NCBI RefSeq assembly: GCF_000411295.1 | Contig: NZ_KE150421.1 | Coordinates: 1,308,835 to 1,372,834 of the forward strand | Length of the DNA: 64,000 nucleotides | Reading direction: 5' to 3' | Source: Paenisporosarcina sp. HGH0030 | GTDB lineage: Bacteria; Bacillota; Bacilli; Bacillales_A; Planococcaceae | Part shown: positions 1-8,625 of the stretch, piece after piece | Layout of the letters: each line of letters starts with the position of its first letter | Numbering within the stretch: position 1 is the first letter of the stretch | Notes under the pieces: generated by a model | The model's input: the letters and a program-made list of their open reading frames with translations, nothing else | What the model was told of the DNA's origin: nothing | The model's database searches: none | Position numbers and translations under genes: made by a program

Positions 1-178
1 TAGACCAATGCTCCTGCATCGCTGCGCTAGCTTCGTCGCAAAGACTAGACCAATGCTCCTGCATCGCTGCGCTAGCTTCTAAACATGAAAGTGCGTTGCA
101 TCGCTGCGCTAGCTTAGTCGCAAAGATTAGACCAATGCTCCTGTTTCTGCATCGCTGCGCTAACATCGTCGCAAAGGC
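1..178. repeat. Tandem non-coding repeat cluster
   Basis: Four imperfect direct copies of a unit built from two modules lie here: TAGACCAATGCTCCTG and GCATCGCTGCGCTAGCTT, linked by CGTCGCAAAG. Copies begin near positions 1, 45, 97 and 128, and the third lacks the first module. The unit length varies (about 30 to 52 bases) and the gaps are not spacer-like, so this is not a CRISPR array. No open frame with a ribosome binding site was seen. The CGTCGCAAAGATTAG module recurs near 44240, so this is a family of dispersed genomic repeats. Function unknown. Confidence 0.8.
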
Positions 179-189
179 TAGTGCCAAAC

Positions 190-288
190 TATTTTTGGCC
201 CTATCCTTCCTGCGGAAAAATGGATTGCCAAGACCCCACAGCGAGGAGGCTTGGTAGTTTGTTCGCGGAAAGGGAGCAGATTCCCTCT
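190..288. repeat. Dispersed palindromic repeat, copy A
   Basis: The right part (242-287, GAGGAGGCTT ... CGCGGAAAGGGAGC ... TTCCCTCT) matches 50490-50535 at about 41 of 46 positions, and shares CGCGGAAAG with a shorter copy near 44273. Elements of this kind, with CCCCACAGCGAGGAGGCT and CGCGGAAAG modules, are common between genes in Bacillales chromosomes. GGGAG and CTCCC arms allow a local hairpin. No coding potential was seen. The whole stretch 1-320 carries only repeats. Confidence 0.75.
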
Positions 289-320
289 TTTTATAGAACA
301 GAGTCAGAATAATAAATAAG

Positions 321-366
321 AAAAAGGTTGTTCCAGGAAGGCTTACCTTCCGAGAACAACCTTTTT
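321..366 (-). terminator. Intrinsic terminator, possibly bidirectional
   Basis: A perfect 13-base stem (AAAAAGGTTGTTC paired with GAACAACCTTTTT) encloses a loop with its own GGAAG/CTTCC pairing. It ends in a T tract on both strands. It overlaps the stop codon of the GNAT gene and closes the long minus-strand operon. Confidence 0.9.
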
Positions 367-881
367 CATTTATCATCTTGTAAAATTTGATATTCGAAGT
401 AGGGTTCTTCTTGATTAGTGTCATCAAACCACTTCATTTCGATAAACTGAAATCCTGCTTTTTCGAGAATTTTAGTGGAACTGACATTGTGAGGGTCGGC
501 AGAGGCAAAAATCGTTTCCACTCCATCGGTTTGCTTCGCAATTTCGGTGCATGCTACTGCTGCTTCTGTCGCATACCCCTTCCCCCAGCTGTCTTTAGAA
601 AGATGATAAATCAATTCAACTTTTTCCAAGCCGCTCGCTACATTGAAACCAGCTGCTCCAATCACTTCACTGGTCTCTTTCTCGACCACCGCATAAACAG
701 AGAGCCCCTTTTTTTCATGACATGCTTGATAGGACATTAGAACTTTTCCTAACATTTCATGTGGTGTTGGCCCCCCACAATGCACCATCACTTCGGCATT
801 CCCCCAAAAATTCTTTGCCGCCTCTTCATCTTCAACCGAAAAAACCTTTAATGCCAATCGATCACTTTCATTGACGATCAT
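366..881 (-). CDS. GNAT-family N-acetyltransferase (RimJ/RimL-like)
   Basis: This 171-residue protein has the GNAT fold. The acetyl-CoA binding signature is visible at about residues 93-105 (YHLSKDSWGKGYATEA, the Q/R-x-x-G-x-G/A loop), followed by the helix ACTEIAKQ and the late strand ILEKAGFQFIEM. It is closest in style to Acetyltransf_3 enzymes that modify ribosomal-protein N termini or small molecules; the substrate cannot be told from sequence. GTGGGG lies 9 bases before the ATG. It sits 21 bases behind the VWA gene on the same strand and ends in the shared terminator, so it is probably the last cistron of the envelope operon, perhaps a passenger. Confidence 0.85.
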   Translation of the reverse strand: MIVNESDRLALKVFSVEDEEAAKNFWGNAEVMVHCGGPTPHEMLGKVLMSYQACHEKKGLSVYAVVEKETSEVIGAAGFNVASGLEKVELIYHLSKDSWGKGYATEAAVACTEIAKQTDGVETIFASADPHNVSSTKILEKAGFQFIEMKWFDDTNQEEPYFEYQILQDDK

Positions 882-902
882 TTTGTATTCCCCACTTTAC
901 CT

Positions 903-3506
903 TTAACGTTTCTTTTTCCCTTTCAGCAGTTGAGCAACATTCGTATCATTAGCTCGTGTAACGTTTTCAACTGTCGATTTTTTCAAATGAGAAGTCACTC
1001 CAGAAATCGTACGCCAACCAAATCTTCTTAATGTGATATCAATGAAAAATAATAACATTGCGATTAGGACTAACCACTTTTGAATACTTTTACTTTCTGA
1101 GCTTTCAAATTGTATATCCCGCATCGCTTGTTCAGGACTGGTAATCACTTTTCCGCCTGTACGCTTGGCGATTTCCTCCATCAGCCCTTTATTAGGCGGC
1201 TGAATTTTGTATTCTTCACTGTAAGGAATTGAAATACCCGCCTGATACATGCTGTTTTGTTCATTTGAAATTCTAAGGAAAATCAGCCCTGGATCCGCAT
1301 CGAATGAAACACGGCTTTTGCCAGGTGAAATCGGTTCAGACAGACTTTCGATTTCTTCACCCGCTTCGTTCACCGCTACAATATCCAGAAAGGACGATTG
1401 ACCGGATGGATCCGTAACCGAATAAGATCCATCTTGGGATTTTCGGATATCGAATGGAACTTCACTATAAGATGGTAGCAATCTTGATACCGCAGTGTTC
1501 CAGAAATTTCCCCACTCGCTGAAGCGTGCAAAGTCCCCACTCCAAGCACCGGTTGAATCGGATGTGTACGCAATTGTTCTACCTAATCCATACATCCATT
1601 CCGCAATAACAGGATCTTCTTTCGTACTTTCAGCGACAACGGTCGCAGTTTGTTTCGCAGTCGTTGCAATATATGCATTTAGTTGTGGAACTCCATCCGA
1701 AAATAAACTAGTCCAGGCCGCATCGCCTCGGATAATCGGATAAAAGGGATTGTCTTCAATATATGTCCTTGAAATCATCACGGTTTCCCGTGATAAAATG
1801 GCCGGGATCGTACTTTCATCACTGACATCATAGAAACGGCCTGTACCGAATTGTGCCAATTCTTCTAGCAACGCTCGGTCTGCATCTTGCCCTATGGCTA
1901 CTGTTGATAAAGTAATGTTTTTATCCCCAAGACCTTCTGTAATCAGTTCTTCATAGTCATTTTGAGTAGCAGATTGTCCATCCGTCAACAAAATGATATG
2001 TTTGCGCTGCAATTTCAAATCGGATAGTCGTTCGTAAGCCAGTTCGAGGCCAGGGTAAATCTCGGTACCCCCGCCTACAGAAACGGACAAGATTTTTTCA
2101 AGAGCTTCTTTTTTATCAGTCAGGGTTTTCGCTTCAATGATTTCCCACGGTCGATCATCAAAAGCAATAAAGCCTAGTGTGTCGTCATCCCGCAATAATT
2201 CAACTGAACGTGCTGCTGCTTCTTTTGCCAGTTCGAATTTATTGCCAGCCATACTACCCGAGCGGTCCATGACAATAATCAGTCCTAGGGAAGGCAATTG
2301 TTGCTTACCTTTCACTTCCATTTCAACGGGAAGCAATTTTTCTATCGGTGTCTTAAAATAGCCTCCCAGTCCAAAACTATTATCTCCTCCGACCATCATA
2401 AAGCCGACACCGAAATTTTTTACCGCTTGTTCAATTACGGTCATTTTGGCTTCGCCTACTTGATAACCTGGAACATTGTCAAAAATAATAGCATCATACG
2501 CTAAATAATTCGACAAGTCGAATGGCAAGTCTGAAGCTTGAATTGCATCAACTTTTACCACTTGATCATCGATATAGGATGGTATGGGGGAAGTCAATTT
2601 ATCACTACTCACTACCAGTAAATGCGGTGCGCTTTCAACCATCGTTACACTTGTTAACTGATTATTCTCAAGTAAAGCATCACCTGTGACATTTAATTGA
2701 ACCTGATATTTCAACAATCCTTCTCCAACTGATGCATGGCGGAGTGTGAAAGTATTAGAACCAGGCTCGATTTGGACAGATTGTTTTGATAGAAACTGGT
2801 CATTTTGAGAAAGAATCAGTTCACCTTTTACGGCTTTCGTTGATTCCACTTGAACAAGCAGTTGTTGCTGTTCTCCTTCAAACGCTACAGGAGGCGTTTC
2901 AAAACTAGTGATGGCAACATCTTCCGATTCAGGACGATTTAATATATACGTATCTATTTCCACATTACCGCCTGTCATCCTCGATAGTTGATCGGATACA
3001 GATCCTTCATTTTCCAGTCCATCGGATAACAAAACGATGCGCGTCGCTTTTTGTTGATCCGCAAGATTGGTTGCAAGTTGTATACTTTCAGAAATATTGG
3101 TTTTACTATCATTTTCAGAACCGATAAATTCTGGTACATCTTCTGTTAATAGAGATAAAGGTACCTGGGTTTGAAATTTACCGTCAAACGAATAGAGGCC
3201 GACCGCTTGATGATCTTTCTTTTCAGCAAGAGCTTTAACGAGAAACTCTGTGTACTGCTTATCAGTCCCTTTGGTCGAGGCCGACCGGTCTACCACAAAC
3301 AGTAGTTGCTCTTCTTTAATCGGTAATAGTAAAGAAGGCATTGCCAATGCAAAAATCAGTAAACTTACTGCTACTACTCGGATGACAAAAATAAACTTAT
3401 GCTCCCGAGTCATTCGGTTTTTAGTTTTCCACCATGCAAACGCAAAATAGACAGCTGGCAATAGGAATAACAAAAGCCAGGCAGGCGATTCAATTCGTAA
3501 TCCCAC
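903..3506 (-). CDS. Membrane protein with two VWA domains and an amidotransferase-like domain
   Basis: This large anchored protein has two N-terminal membrane segments followed by a first VWA domain (VVDRSASTKG, a DxSxS MIDAS motif) and a beta-rich region. Next come a glutamine-amidotransferase-like segment (MVGGDNSFGLGGY) and a second VWA domain (VMDRSGSMAG, later LLTDGQSA). A C-terminal membrane helix (WLVLIAMLLFFIDITL) precedes a basic tail. VWA domains with intact MIDAS bind metal and mediate protein assembly, and in such operons they are thought to work with MoxR ATPases. The GTG at 3506 is chosen because GGGAGGT lies before it and the mature frame begins GLRIESPAWLL; an ATG at 3530 would swallow that site. 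The 5' end overlaps the BatA-type gene by 17 bases, suggesting coupled translation. Substrate unknown. Confidence 0.8.
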   Translation of the reverse strand: MGLRIESPAWLLLFLLPAVYFAFAWWKTKNRMTREHKFIFVIRVVAVSLLIFALAMPSLLLPIKEEQLLFVVDRSASTKGTDKQYTEFLVKALAEKKDHQAVGLYSFDGKFQTQVPLSLLTEDVPEFIGSENDSKTNISESIQLATNLADQQKATRIVLLSDGLENEGSVSDQLSRMTGGNVEIDTYILNRPESEDVAITSFETPPVAFEGEQQQLLVQVESTKAVKGELILSQNDQFLSKQSVQIEPGSNTFTLRHASVGEGLLKYQVQLNVTGDALLENNQLTSVTMVESAPHLLVVSSDKLTSPIPSYIDDQVVKVDAIQASDLPFDLSNYLAYDAIIFDNVPGYQVGEAKMTVIEQAVKNFGVGFMMVGGDNSFGLGGYFKTPIEKLLPVEMEVKGKQQLPSLGLIIVMDRSGSMAGNKFELAKEAAARSVELLRDDDTLGFIAFDDRPWEIIEAKTLTDKKEALEKILSVSVGGGTEIYPGLELAYERLSDLKLQRKHIILLTDGQSATQNDYEELITEGLGDKNITLSTVAIGQDADRALLEELAQFGTGRFYDVSDESTIPAILSRETVMISRTYIEDNPFYPIIRGDAAWTSLFSDGVPQLNAYIATTAKQTATVVAESTKEDPVIAEWMYGLGRTIAYTSDSTGAWSGDFARFSEWGNFWNTAVSRLLPSYSEVPFDIRKSQDGSYSVTDPSGQSSFLDIVAVNEAGEEIESLSEPISPGKSRVSFDADPGLIFLRISNEQNSMYQAGISIPYSEEYKIQPPNKGLMEEIAKRTGGKVITSPEQAMRDIQFESSESKSIQKWLVLIAMLLFFIDITLRRFGWRTISGVTSHLKKSTVENVTRANDTNVAQLLKGKKKR

Positions 3507-5259
3507 GACGTCGTTGCACCTCCCATTCAATCATTAGCAATAATACAATGAGAAGTAGGAACCACGGAACTAATGAAGTCTTGACGGTCTCCTGTATGTC
3601 TTCTTGCGAAGCCGAGCCGATTGCAAAAGAAGTTCCTTTTTCAAGGTGTTTCTCTTGTTGTTCCAGTGCGACGGCAAAGTGCTTTTCAATATTTCCTGAT
3701 GTCAAAACATAAAGTCCTGGTCGACTTGGCGCAGAAAATTGCCCGCCATTTTGTATTGTTTTGATATACTCATTGGAATTTGAAAAAACTTCCCATTCAT
3801 TCTTCTCTTCATCCGCCACCAACGATAGTGATTTTCGTTCATTTGGTGAAAAAGTTCCGATTTCATTATCGTTCGTTACCATTTGTTCCCGTGCACTCCA
3901 TAAGAACAATGGGAATGATGGATGTAGTGGCCAATCGGTCATCTGTATGTCTGCTAATATGATTAAATCTCCCCTGTCCGATCGTTGGATGAACGGCTGC
4001 TCTTCTACTTGGGCGATTGTCTCATATTCAGGAAACGGAGGGTACAAGCTGCTGACGAATATATCCGACATATCCGCATAGGCAAACACATCATCTCGCT
4101 CCGTCGCAATCGTGCCATTTACTTCTTTGGCATTTTCATCATTCCGTCCTATTAACAGGACAGGTGATTCAGAAATAGAGAGTTGGGACGTTTGATTGGT
4201 CACCACAACTGCTTCCCCAGGCAAGTCACTTAATTGTTCAGTGGGAACAGAACTTACGGGAATATCCATGGCTTGAAAGGCTGCTGAAACGAGTTCATGG
4301 AGATTCCCATCCACGTAAGTTTGAGCCGATTGTTTCTGCAATAAAACGGATGACTCGTTATCAGTTGTGTAATCATCATCTACTAGCAGATTTGCTGTAA
4401 ACCCTTCTGCATCAGGTAATTCTTTGAATGAAAGAGACAGTGTGTCTTTTGCCGGAATTACAACTGCCCTTTTGAGTAAAACCTCTCCATTTTCCAGTGA
4501 GCTAATTTCCAATGTTCCCTTTTTATCATCTGCAGTCTCATTTTCTAGCTGAATTAATGCTGCAACACCTTTATCGGAAGCGGTTGCACCAAAACGTAAG
4601 ATGGAGACATTCTCCAAATTCTCTGGTGCTCCTTTTACAAACCACGTAAGGTTTTCGTTCTCCAAGGGGAGTTCGTTTCTTTCAACGTGATCCGTGAACA
4701 AGTATATTGCTGTTTCTTTTCCATTCAGAAGTGATTTTGTGAAATCCAGCATTTTAGGTAAGTTCTCTTGTTCATATTGCACTTCCAATTTATCAATCGT
4801 CGATTTGATCACATTTACATTCGTTTCGTCACGTAATAAAATAGTCGGCTCTTCACCCGTCGTGATCAACGTTAAAGGTTTACCGGCCAATTGTTCAGAC
4901 AGCGCATTCATTTCTTTTTTATGTTGTTCAAAGACGGTCTCCCCATTTGCTGTTGCAAGCATGGTGGCGGAAGTATCCACCACCCAAATAATGTGTTCCC
5001 CCGCAATCGCCTGTGATTTGAGATATGGCTGAAGTAATGCGAACATAAGTAATAACAGGGCGAGCATTTGCAAGTAAAATAAGGCATTACGTTGCAAATA
5101 TTGAAGATAGGGAGAAACTTTTGTTTCTTTCATGACGGTTTCCCAGAACATTGTAGAAGAAATCTTTTTTTCTATATATTTTTTTCGGAAGAAATAATAG
5201 AGAAGTACAGTGATCGGGATGATCGCCGTCCATAAAAATACTAGTTGTCCAAAGCCCAT
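3490..5259 (-). CDS. BatA-type membrane protein with VWA-like domain
   Basis: This 589-residue protein starts with a BatA (aerotolerance N-terminal) module: one membrane helix at about 5-25, then KKYIEKKISSTMFWE, then a second helix near 60-80 (LQMLALLLLMFALLQPYL). The following VWA-like domain has VVDTSATM in the MIDAS position, so the canonical DxSxS is altered to DxSxT and metal binding may be changed. The C terminus carries one helix (VPWFLLLIVLLLMIEWEVQ) and a short basic tail. Proteins of this layout sit next to MoxR and DUF58 genes in many bacteria and are linked to envelope integrity and stress. GGTGAGCC lies upstream of its ATG, 12 bases after DUF58. Exact role unknown. Confidence 0.8.
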   Translation of the reverse strand: MGFGQLVFLWTAIIPITVLLYYFFRKKYIEKKISSTMFWETVMKETKVSPYLQYLQRNALFYLQMLALLLLMFALLQPYLKSQAIAGEHIIWVVDTSATMLATANGETVFEQHKKEMNALSEQLAGKPLTLITTGEEPTILLRDETNVNVIKSTIDKLEVQYEQENLPKMLDFTKSLLNGKETAIYLFTDHVERNELPLENENLTWFVKGAPENLENVSILRFGATASDKGVAALIQLENETADDKKGTLEISSLENGEVLLKRAVVIPAKDTLSLSFKELPDAEGFTANLLVDDDYTTDNESSVLLQKQSAQTYVDGNLHELVSAAFQAMDIPVSSVPTEQLSDLPGEAVVVTNQTSQLSISESPVLLIGRNDENAKEVNGTIATERDDVFAYADMSDIFVSSLYPPFPEYETIAQVEEQPFIQRSDRGDLIILADIQMTDWPLHPSFPLFLWSAREQMVTNDNEIGTFSPNERKSLSLVADEEKNEWEVFSNSNEYIKTIQNGGQFSAPSRPGLYVLTSGNIEKHFAVALEQQEKHLEKGTSFAIGSASQEDIQETVKTSLVPWFLLLIVLLLMIEWEVQRRRGITN

Positions 5260-5271
5260 AGACGGCTCACC

Positions 5272-6147
5272 TCAATTTATCCAGTTTGACCGAATCATTT
5301 GATGGAAAAGAATATGACTGATATCGTCCTTTGTCTCCACTTTTAAAGTGTGAATACCAAATCGGCGACACAGAATATCAAGTTCCTGAAAATGCTGATG
5401 TCTTTTCTTTTCATAATCTTCCACTATTCTCGTAGAAACGGACACATTCAATCGTTCCTCTGTTTCGCGATCGACCAATTGTAAGTCCCCTGAGAATTGT
5501 GGAGCCACTTCATCACTAGATTGTACGAGAATCAACCGTATATCCTGAGAAAATCTTGGCATCGAACGTAAGCATCTTTCCCAGTCAGCAATTGGTTCGA
5601 GTCCATCCGTGATGATAAATAATACCGTGCAATCTTTAGCACTGTATTGCGCGGCCTGATTAGTGAAAGAGGTGTTCATTGCAGGTTCGGAAAGATTGGT
5701 TATGTATGATGTAAAAGCCTTTCTGTACACGGCACCCTTTCGTCTGAAAGGGGCTAGCTTCTCTTCAGTAGGCGTCGCAAACGATAACCGATCGTCTCTC
5801 CCCAATACAAGTTGTCCAAGTGAAATGGTCAGTTGTTTAGCCAGAAGCCACTTTTTTTCTTCTTGCATCGACTTTGTACTATCCAACAAAATATGCACAC
5901 GCATTTCTTGCTCATCCAAAAACCGTTTGATGAAATATTTGTCTGTCCTTGCAAAGACATTCCAATCAATTTGCCTTACATCGTCACCCGGGTGATATTC
6001 CCTGAAGTCTGAAAAGTCGAGTGAAGAACCAAAACGCATCGAGCGATGAGACCCTTTATGCTGACCACGCAATTTAGACTTCGTTGAAATTTGTAAGCGT
6101 CCAATTTTAGAGGACCAGTCCTCTGGTAAAATGGAATCTTTTTTCAT
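5272..6147 (-). CDS. DUF58 domain protein
   Basis: This soluble 291-residue protein carries the DUF58 signature near residues 50-80: YHPGDDVRQIDWNVFARTDK, followed by FIKRFLDEQE and HILLDSTKSM. DUF58 proteins are the constant partners of MoxR AAA ATPases and carry a degenerate VWA-like fold after the motif; LFIITDGLEP fits the metal-adjacent strand of that fold. Its ATG overlaps the MoxR stop by four bases (ATGA), so the two are translationally coupled. The family is widely described as part of MoxR chaperone systems, but its biochemical role is not settled. It lacks the N-terminal membrane helices of its paralogue at 25694. Confidence 0.88.
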   Translation of the reverse strand: MKKDSILPEDWSSKIGRLQISTKSKLRGQHKGSHRSMRFGSSLDFSDFREYHPGDDVRQIDWNVFARTDKYFIKRFLDEQEMRVHILLDSTKSMQEEKKWLLAKQLTISLGQLVLGRDDRLSFATPTEEKLAPFRRKGAVYRKAFTSYITNLSEPAMNTSFTNQAAQYSAKDCTVLFIITDGLEPIADWERCLRSMPRFSQDIRLILVQSSDEVAPQFSGDLQLVDRETEERLNVSVSTRIVEDYEKKRHQHFQELDILCRRFGIHTLKVETKDDISHILFHQMIRSNWIN

Positions 6148-7136
6148 GAAGTTTGTCCTTGTTTGATGGATTGAAGTAAATCACTGAGAATGGAATCGGC
6201 TGATTTCCCTTCCGCTTCTCCTTCGTAATTTAAAAGCATGCGATGTCGAAGGGCGGGTATGGCAACTGATTTAATATCAGCAATCGACACGTGGTAGCGT
6301 CCAGCAACGAGCGCCCGGGCTTTAGCCAATCGAATCAAACTTTGAAGGCCACGTGGTCCACTTCCATATTGAACATATTGTTTAACCTCATCTGTTGCCT
6401 CTTCATTTGGGTGTGTTGCAGAAGTCAAATCAATTGCGTATGCAAGCATATCGTCAGCGATCAACACTTCTCTGACCATATGTTGAGCAATCATTAATTC
6501 TTCGGCATTCATCACTTTTTGAAGTTGTATATTCTTCGCACCCGTTGTTCTTATAACAATCTCTTTTAATTCTTCTTTTGAAGGATACGGAATTACTATT
6601 TTGCATAAAAATCGGTCCATTTGAGCTTCTGGCAGTGGATAGGTCCCTTCCATTTCAATTGGATTTTGTGTGGCCAGGACAAAAAACGGTTTAGCCATTT
6701 GTTTCGTATCGCCAAGTACTGTGACTGTTTTTTCACCCATCGCTTCAAGCAAAGCACTCTGTGTTTTCGGTGTAGCGCGGTTTATTTCATCTGCTAAAAC
6801 GAGTTGGCTAAAAATAGGTCCTTGTTTAAATGAAAATGTTTGCTTGCCATCTTCCGATCGTTCGATTATGCTCGTTCCGGTAATATCTGAAGGCATCAAA
6901 TCAGGAGTAAACTGGATTCTTGAGAATGATAAATCCAATACTTCAGAAATGGTTCTTATCAACATCGTTTTTCCGAGACCTGGCAAACCCTCCAGGAGGG
7001 CATGCCCATCTGCCAAGACCGAGTAAAGAGTAAAATCGACAGCCTCTTGCTGGCCAACGATATATTGACCGATTTCCTGTTTTACTTCGTTTAAACGCTG
7101 ACTCATTTCTTCATAGTTTGTAGGTGTAAATGACAT
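6144..7136 (-). CDS. MoxR-family AAA+ ATPase
   Basis: This 330-residue AAA+ ATPase has a Walker A motif (GLPGLGKTML, about residues 54-63), Walker B (VLADEINRATP), sensor-1 region (FVLATQNPIE) and arginine-finger/sensor-2 features (GSGPRGLQSLIRLAKA). MoxR proteins use ATP to act as chaperones that assemble or activate VWA-domain partners, which here are encoded directly downstream. Length is normal for the family. It starts 12 bases after the Gly-Gln repeat gene and overlaps DUF58 by four bases. A second MoxR gene at 26875 differs in Walker A (SVPGSGKTMM), so the two systems are paralogous, not duplicated locally. Confidence 0.93.
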   Translation of the reverse strand: MSFTPTNYEEMSQRLNEVKQEIGQYIVGQQEAVDFTLYSVLADGHALLEGLPGLGKTMLIRTISEVLDLSFSRIQFTPDLMPSDITGTSIIERSEDGKQTFSFKQGPIFSQLVLADEINRATPKTQSALLEAMGEKTVTVLGDTKQMAKPFFVLATQNPIEMEGTYPLPEAQMDRFLCKIVIPYPSKEELKEIVIRTTGAKNIQLQKVMNAEELMIAQHMVREVLIADDMLAYAIDLTSATHPNEEATDEVKQYVQYGSGPRGLQSLIRLAKARALVAGRYHVSIADIKSVAIPALRHRMLLNYEGEAEGKSADSILSDLLQSIKQGQTS

Positions 7137-7148
7137 GGGAAACCTCCA

Positions 7149-8612
7149 TTATTCGCTTGTTTCTAGTGATGAAAAGTAATCCTGTACAATTCGTTGTAAA
7201 TCTGGTGGTAATTGAAGCCTTTCGGAACTCTTTAAGTACGAATTTCTGTATGAACCAACTACCGCATCATAAGGTTTGACTGTTCCTTTCTTTACTGGAA
7301 CAGCACTATCTTGTTCTTCCGCTGAAGAACCTTCTCCAATTTTCCCACTATCGACAGTTGACTGGCTCGAACCACCTATTCTTGACGGAACCGACAATAA
7401 ATTTCGACTACCCGATCCGGATCCGCCTTTCAAACCACCTTGACCCGAACCTTGCCCAGTCCCTTGACCTTGTCCTTGACCCTGTCCTTGCCCCTGACCT
7501 TGCCCTTGCCCTTGTCCTTGTCCTTGTCCTTGGCCTTGTCCTTGTCCTTGTCCTTGTCCCTGACCTTGTCCCTGACCTTGTCCCTGACCTTGTCCTTGTC
7601 CTTGTCCTTGACCTTGACCTTGATTTGAACTTTGACCAGGTGAGCCTTGAGTACCCGATGATGTTTGACCCTGTCCAGTTCCTTGGGTACCTGTCTGGCC
7701 GTTACTTGAATTGGAATTTGATGGATTTGTTTGCCCTGAAGCAGTTTGAACAGGAGTTCCACTCGGTTTCCCTAATTTACTTAAAGCTGTTTGTGTCTTA
7801 CCTGCCTGTTCAGCAAGATTTTTTGTGGCTTTTTTCAGTGCATCCAATTCCTCTTTTTCGGCAGACGTCAGTCCATCTTTCGGATCCTCACTTAATTTGG
7901 CAGCCTGTTGTTTGTCAGTAAGTTGTTGCTCACGTAACTGAAGTTCTTTTTGCTTTTTAATTAACTCACGCAACGCTTCTTCCGATGTTTCTGTTTTCTT
8001 TAAATCATTTTCTAATTTCTGAAGTTCTTTTTTAAGAGATTCAGGTGTTTTTTTCTTTATTGTTTTAGCTACTTCTTTCTTGATTTGTTTCACTAACTCT
8101 TTTTCAAGCTCTACGTCTTTAGCTTGAAGCTGTGTTGCAGATGGAAAGGCAATGAGGAAGAGCAATACCATTGACGCAATCCCAATGCCAATCAATGGCT
8201 TCATACGCCATAAATCCTTTTTTCTCAGCTTGAATAAATCAAAAGCTGTTTTTGTCATATTTGCTGTTTTTTCACGAAGAGATTGCAGTAACCCGGATTC
8301 ATTCTCGTTGGAATGTAATGCGGTAATCAGTAAATTCTCCGGAAAATATTGATCAAACTGAAGGAGTGAGGACGAATAAGTTGGCTTTCTATAAACGCCC
8401 CAAGCCAACGCAAGTGCAAAGCAAATACCTCCAGCCGCCATAGCCCACGATACGTAATAAGGAAATACAAATAACCGAGAAGCTAGAAACACAACCGCGA
8501 CAACAAAGAGACCAAAACATAATGCAGTTTGTGTAACTCGAAATAAATGTTCGCTTATCAATCGTCTATGAACTTTTTTTACAAAGGCTAATAGTTGATC
8601 CCGGCTATTCAT
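7149..8612 (-). CDS. Membrane/coiled-coil protein with Gly-Gln repeat (DUF4175-like)
   Basis: The protein has paired membrane helices near the N terminus (about 20-75), a third around 145-165, then a charged coiled coil (about 170-285, rich in KELQKLEND-type heptads). A Ser/Thr/Gly/Asn linker follows, then a run of roughly 27 Gly-Gln dipeptides and a Gly/Ser-rich and Tyr-containing C terminus (YRNSYLKSSERLQLPPDLQ). The overall plan recalls DUF4175-type proteins seen beside MoxR/VWA genes, but this is a structural resemblance only. The ATG at 8612 is preferred, since GAGGAG lies 9 bases upstream and touches the alternative ATG at 8621. The Gly-Gln tract suggests a flexible, possibly wall-spanning or variable linker. 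Confidence 0.7.
   Translation of the reverse strand: MNSRDQLLAFVKKVHRRLISEHLFRVTQTALCFGLFVVAVVFLASRLFVFPYYVSWAMAAGGICFALALAWGVYRKPTYSSSLLQFDQYFPENLLITALHSNENESGLLQSLREKTANMTKTAFDLFKLRKKDLWRMKPLIGIGIASMVLLFLIAFPSATQLQAKDVELEKELVKQIKKEVAKTIKKKTPESLKKELQKLENDLKKTETSEEALRELIKKQKELQLREQQLTDKQQAAKLSEDPKDGLTSAEKEELDALKKATKNLAEQAGKTQTALSKLGKPSGTPVQTASGQTNPSNSNSSNGQTGTQGTGQGQTSSGTQGSPGQSSNQGQGQGQGQGQGQGQGQGQGQGQGQGQGQGQGQGQGQGQGQGQGQGQGQGQGQGTGQGSGQGGLKGGSGSGSRNLLSVPSRIGGSSQSTVDSGKIGEGSSAEEQDSAVPVKKGTVKPYDAVVGSYRNSYLKSSERLQLPPDLQRIVQDYFSSLETSE
7461..7625. repeat. Hexanucleotide repeat coding for Gly-Gln
   Basis: About 27 consecutive hexamers of the form CCTTGN or CCCTGN (plus-strand reading) occur inside the membrane/coiled-coil gene, encoding Gly-Gln on the minus strand. 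Third positions vary (GT, GC, GA, GG), so the protein repeat is kept more strictly than the DNA repeat. The hexamers leave other frames open, which explains long Leu/Ser-rich and Lys/Asp-rich shadow frames on both strands. Confidence 0.9.
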
Positions 8613-8625
8613 GGTGTGCATCTCC

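Noticed and set aside
1-178. Possible CRISPR array
   Set aside because: Repeat units are of unequal length, two-module and imperfect, with no unique spacers of constant size and no cas genes.
7358-7921. Long Leu/Val-rich plus-strand frames and a Lys/Asp-rich minus-strand frame over the Gly-Gln repeat
   Set aside because: They exist only because the hexamer repeat keeps several frames open; no ribosome binding site, and the Gly-Gln frame continues into conserved coding sequence on both sides.
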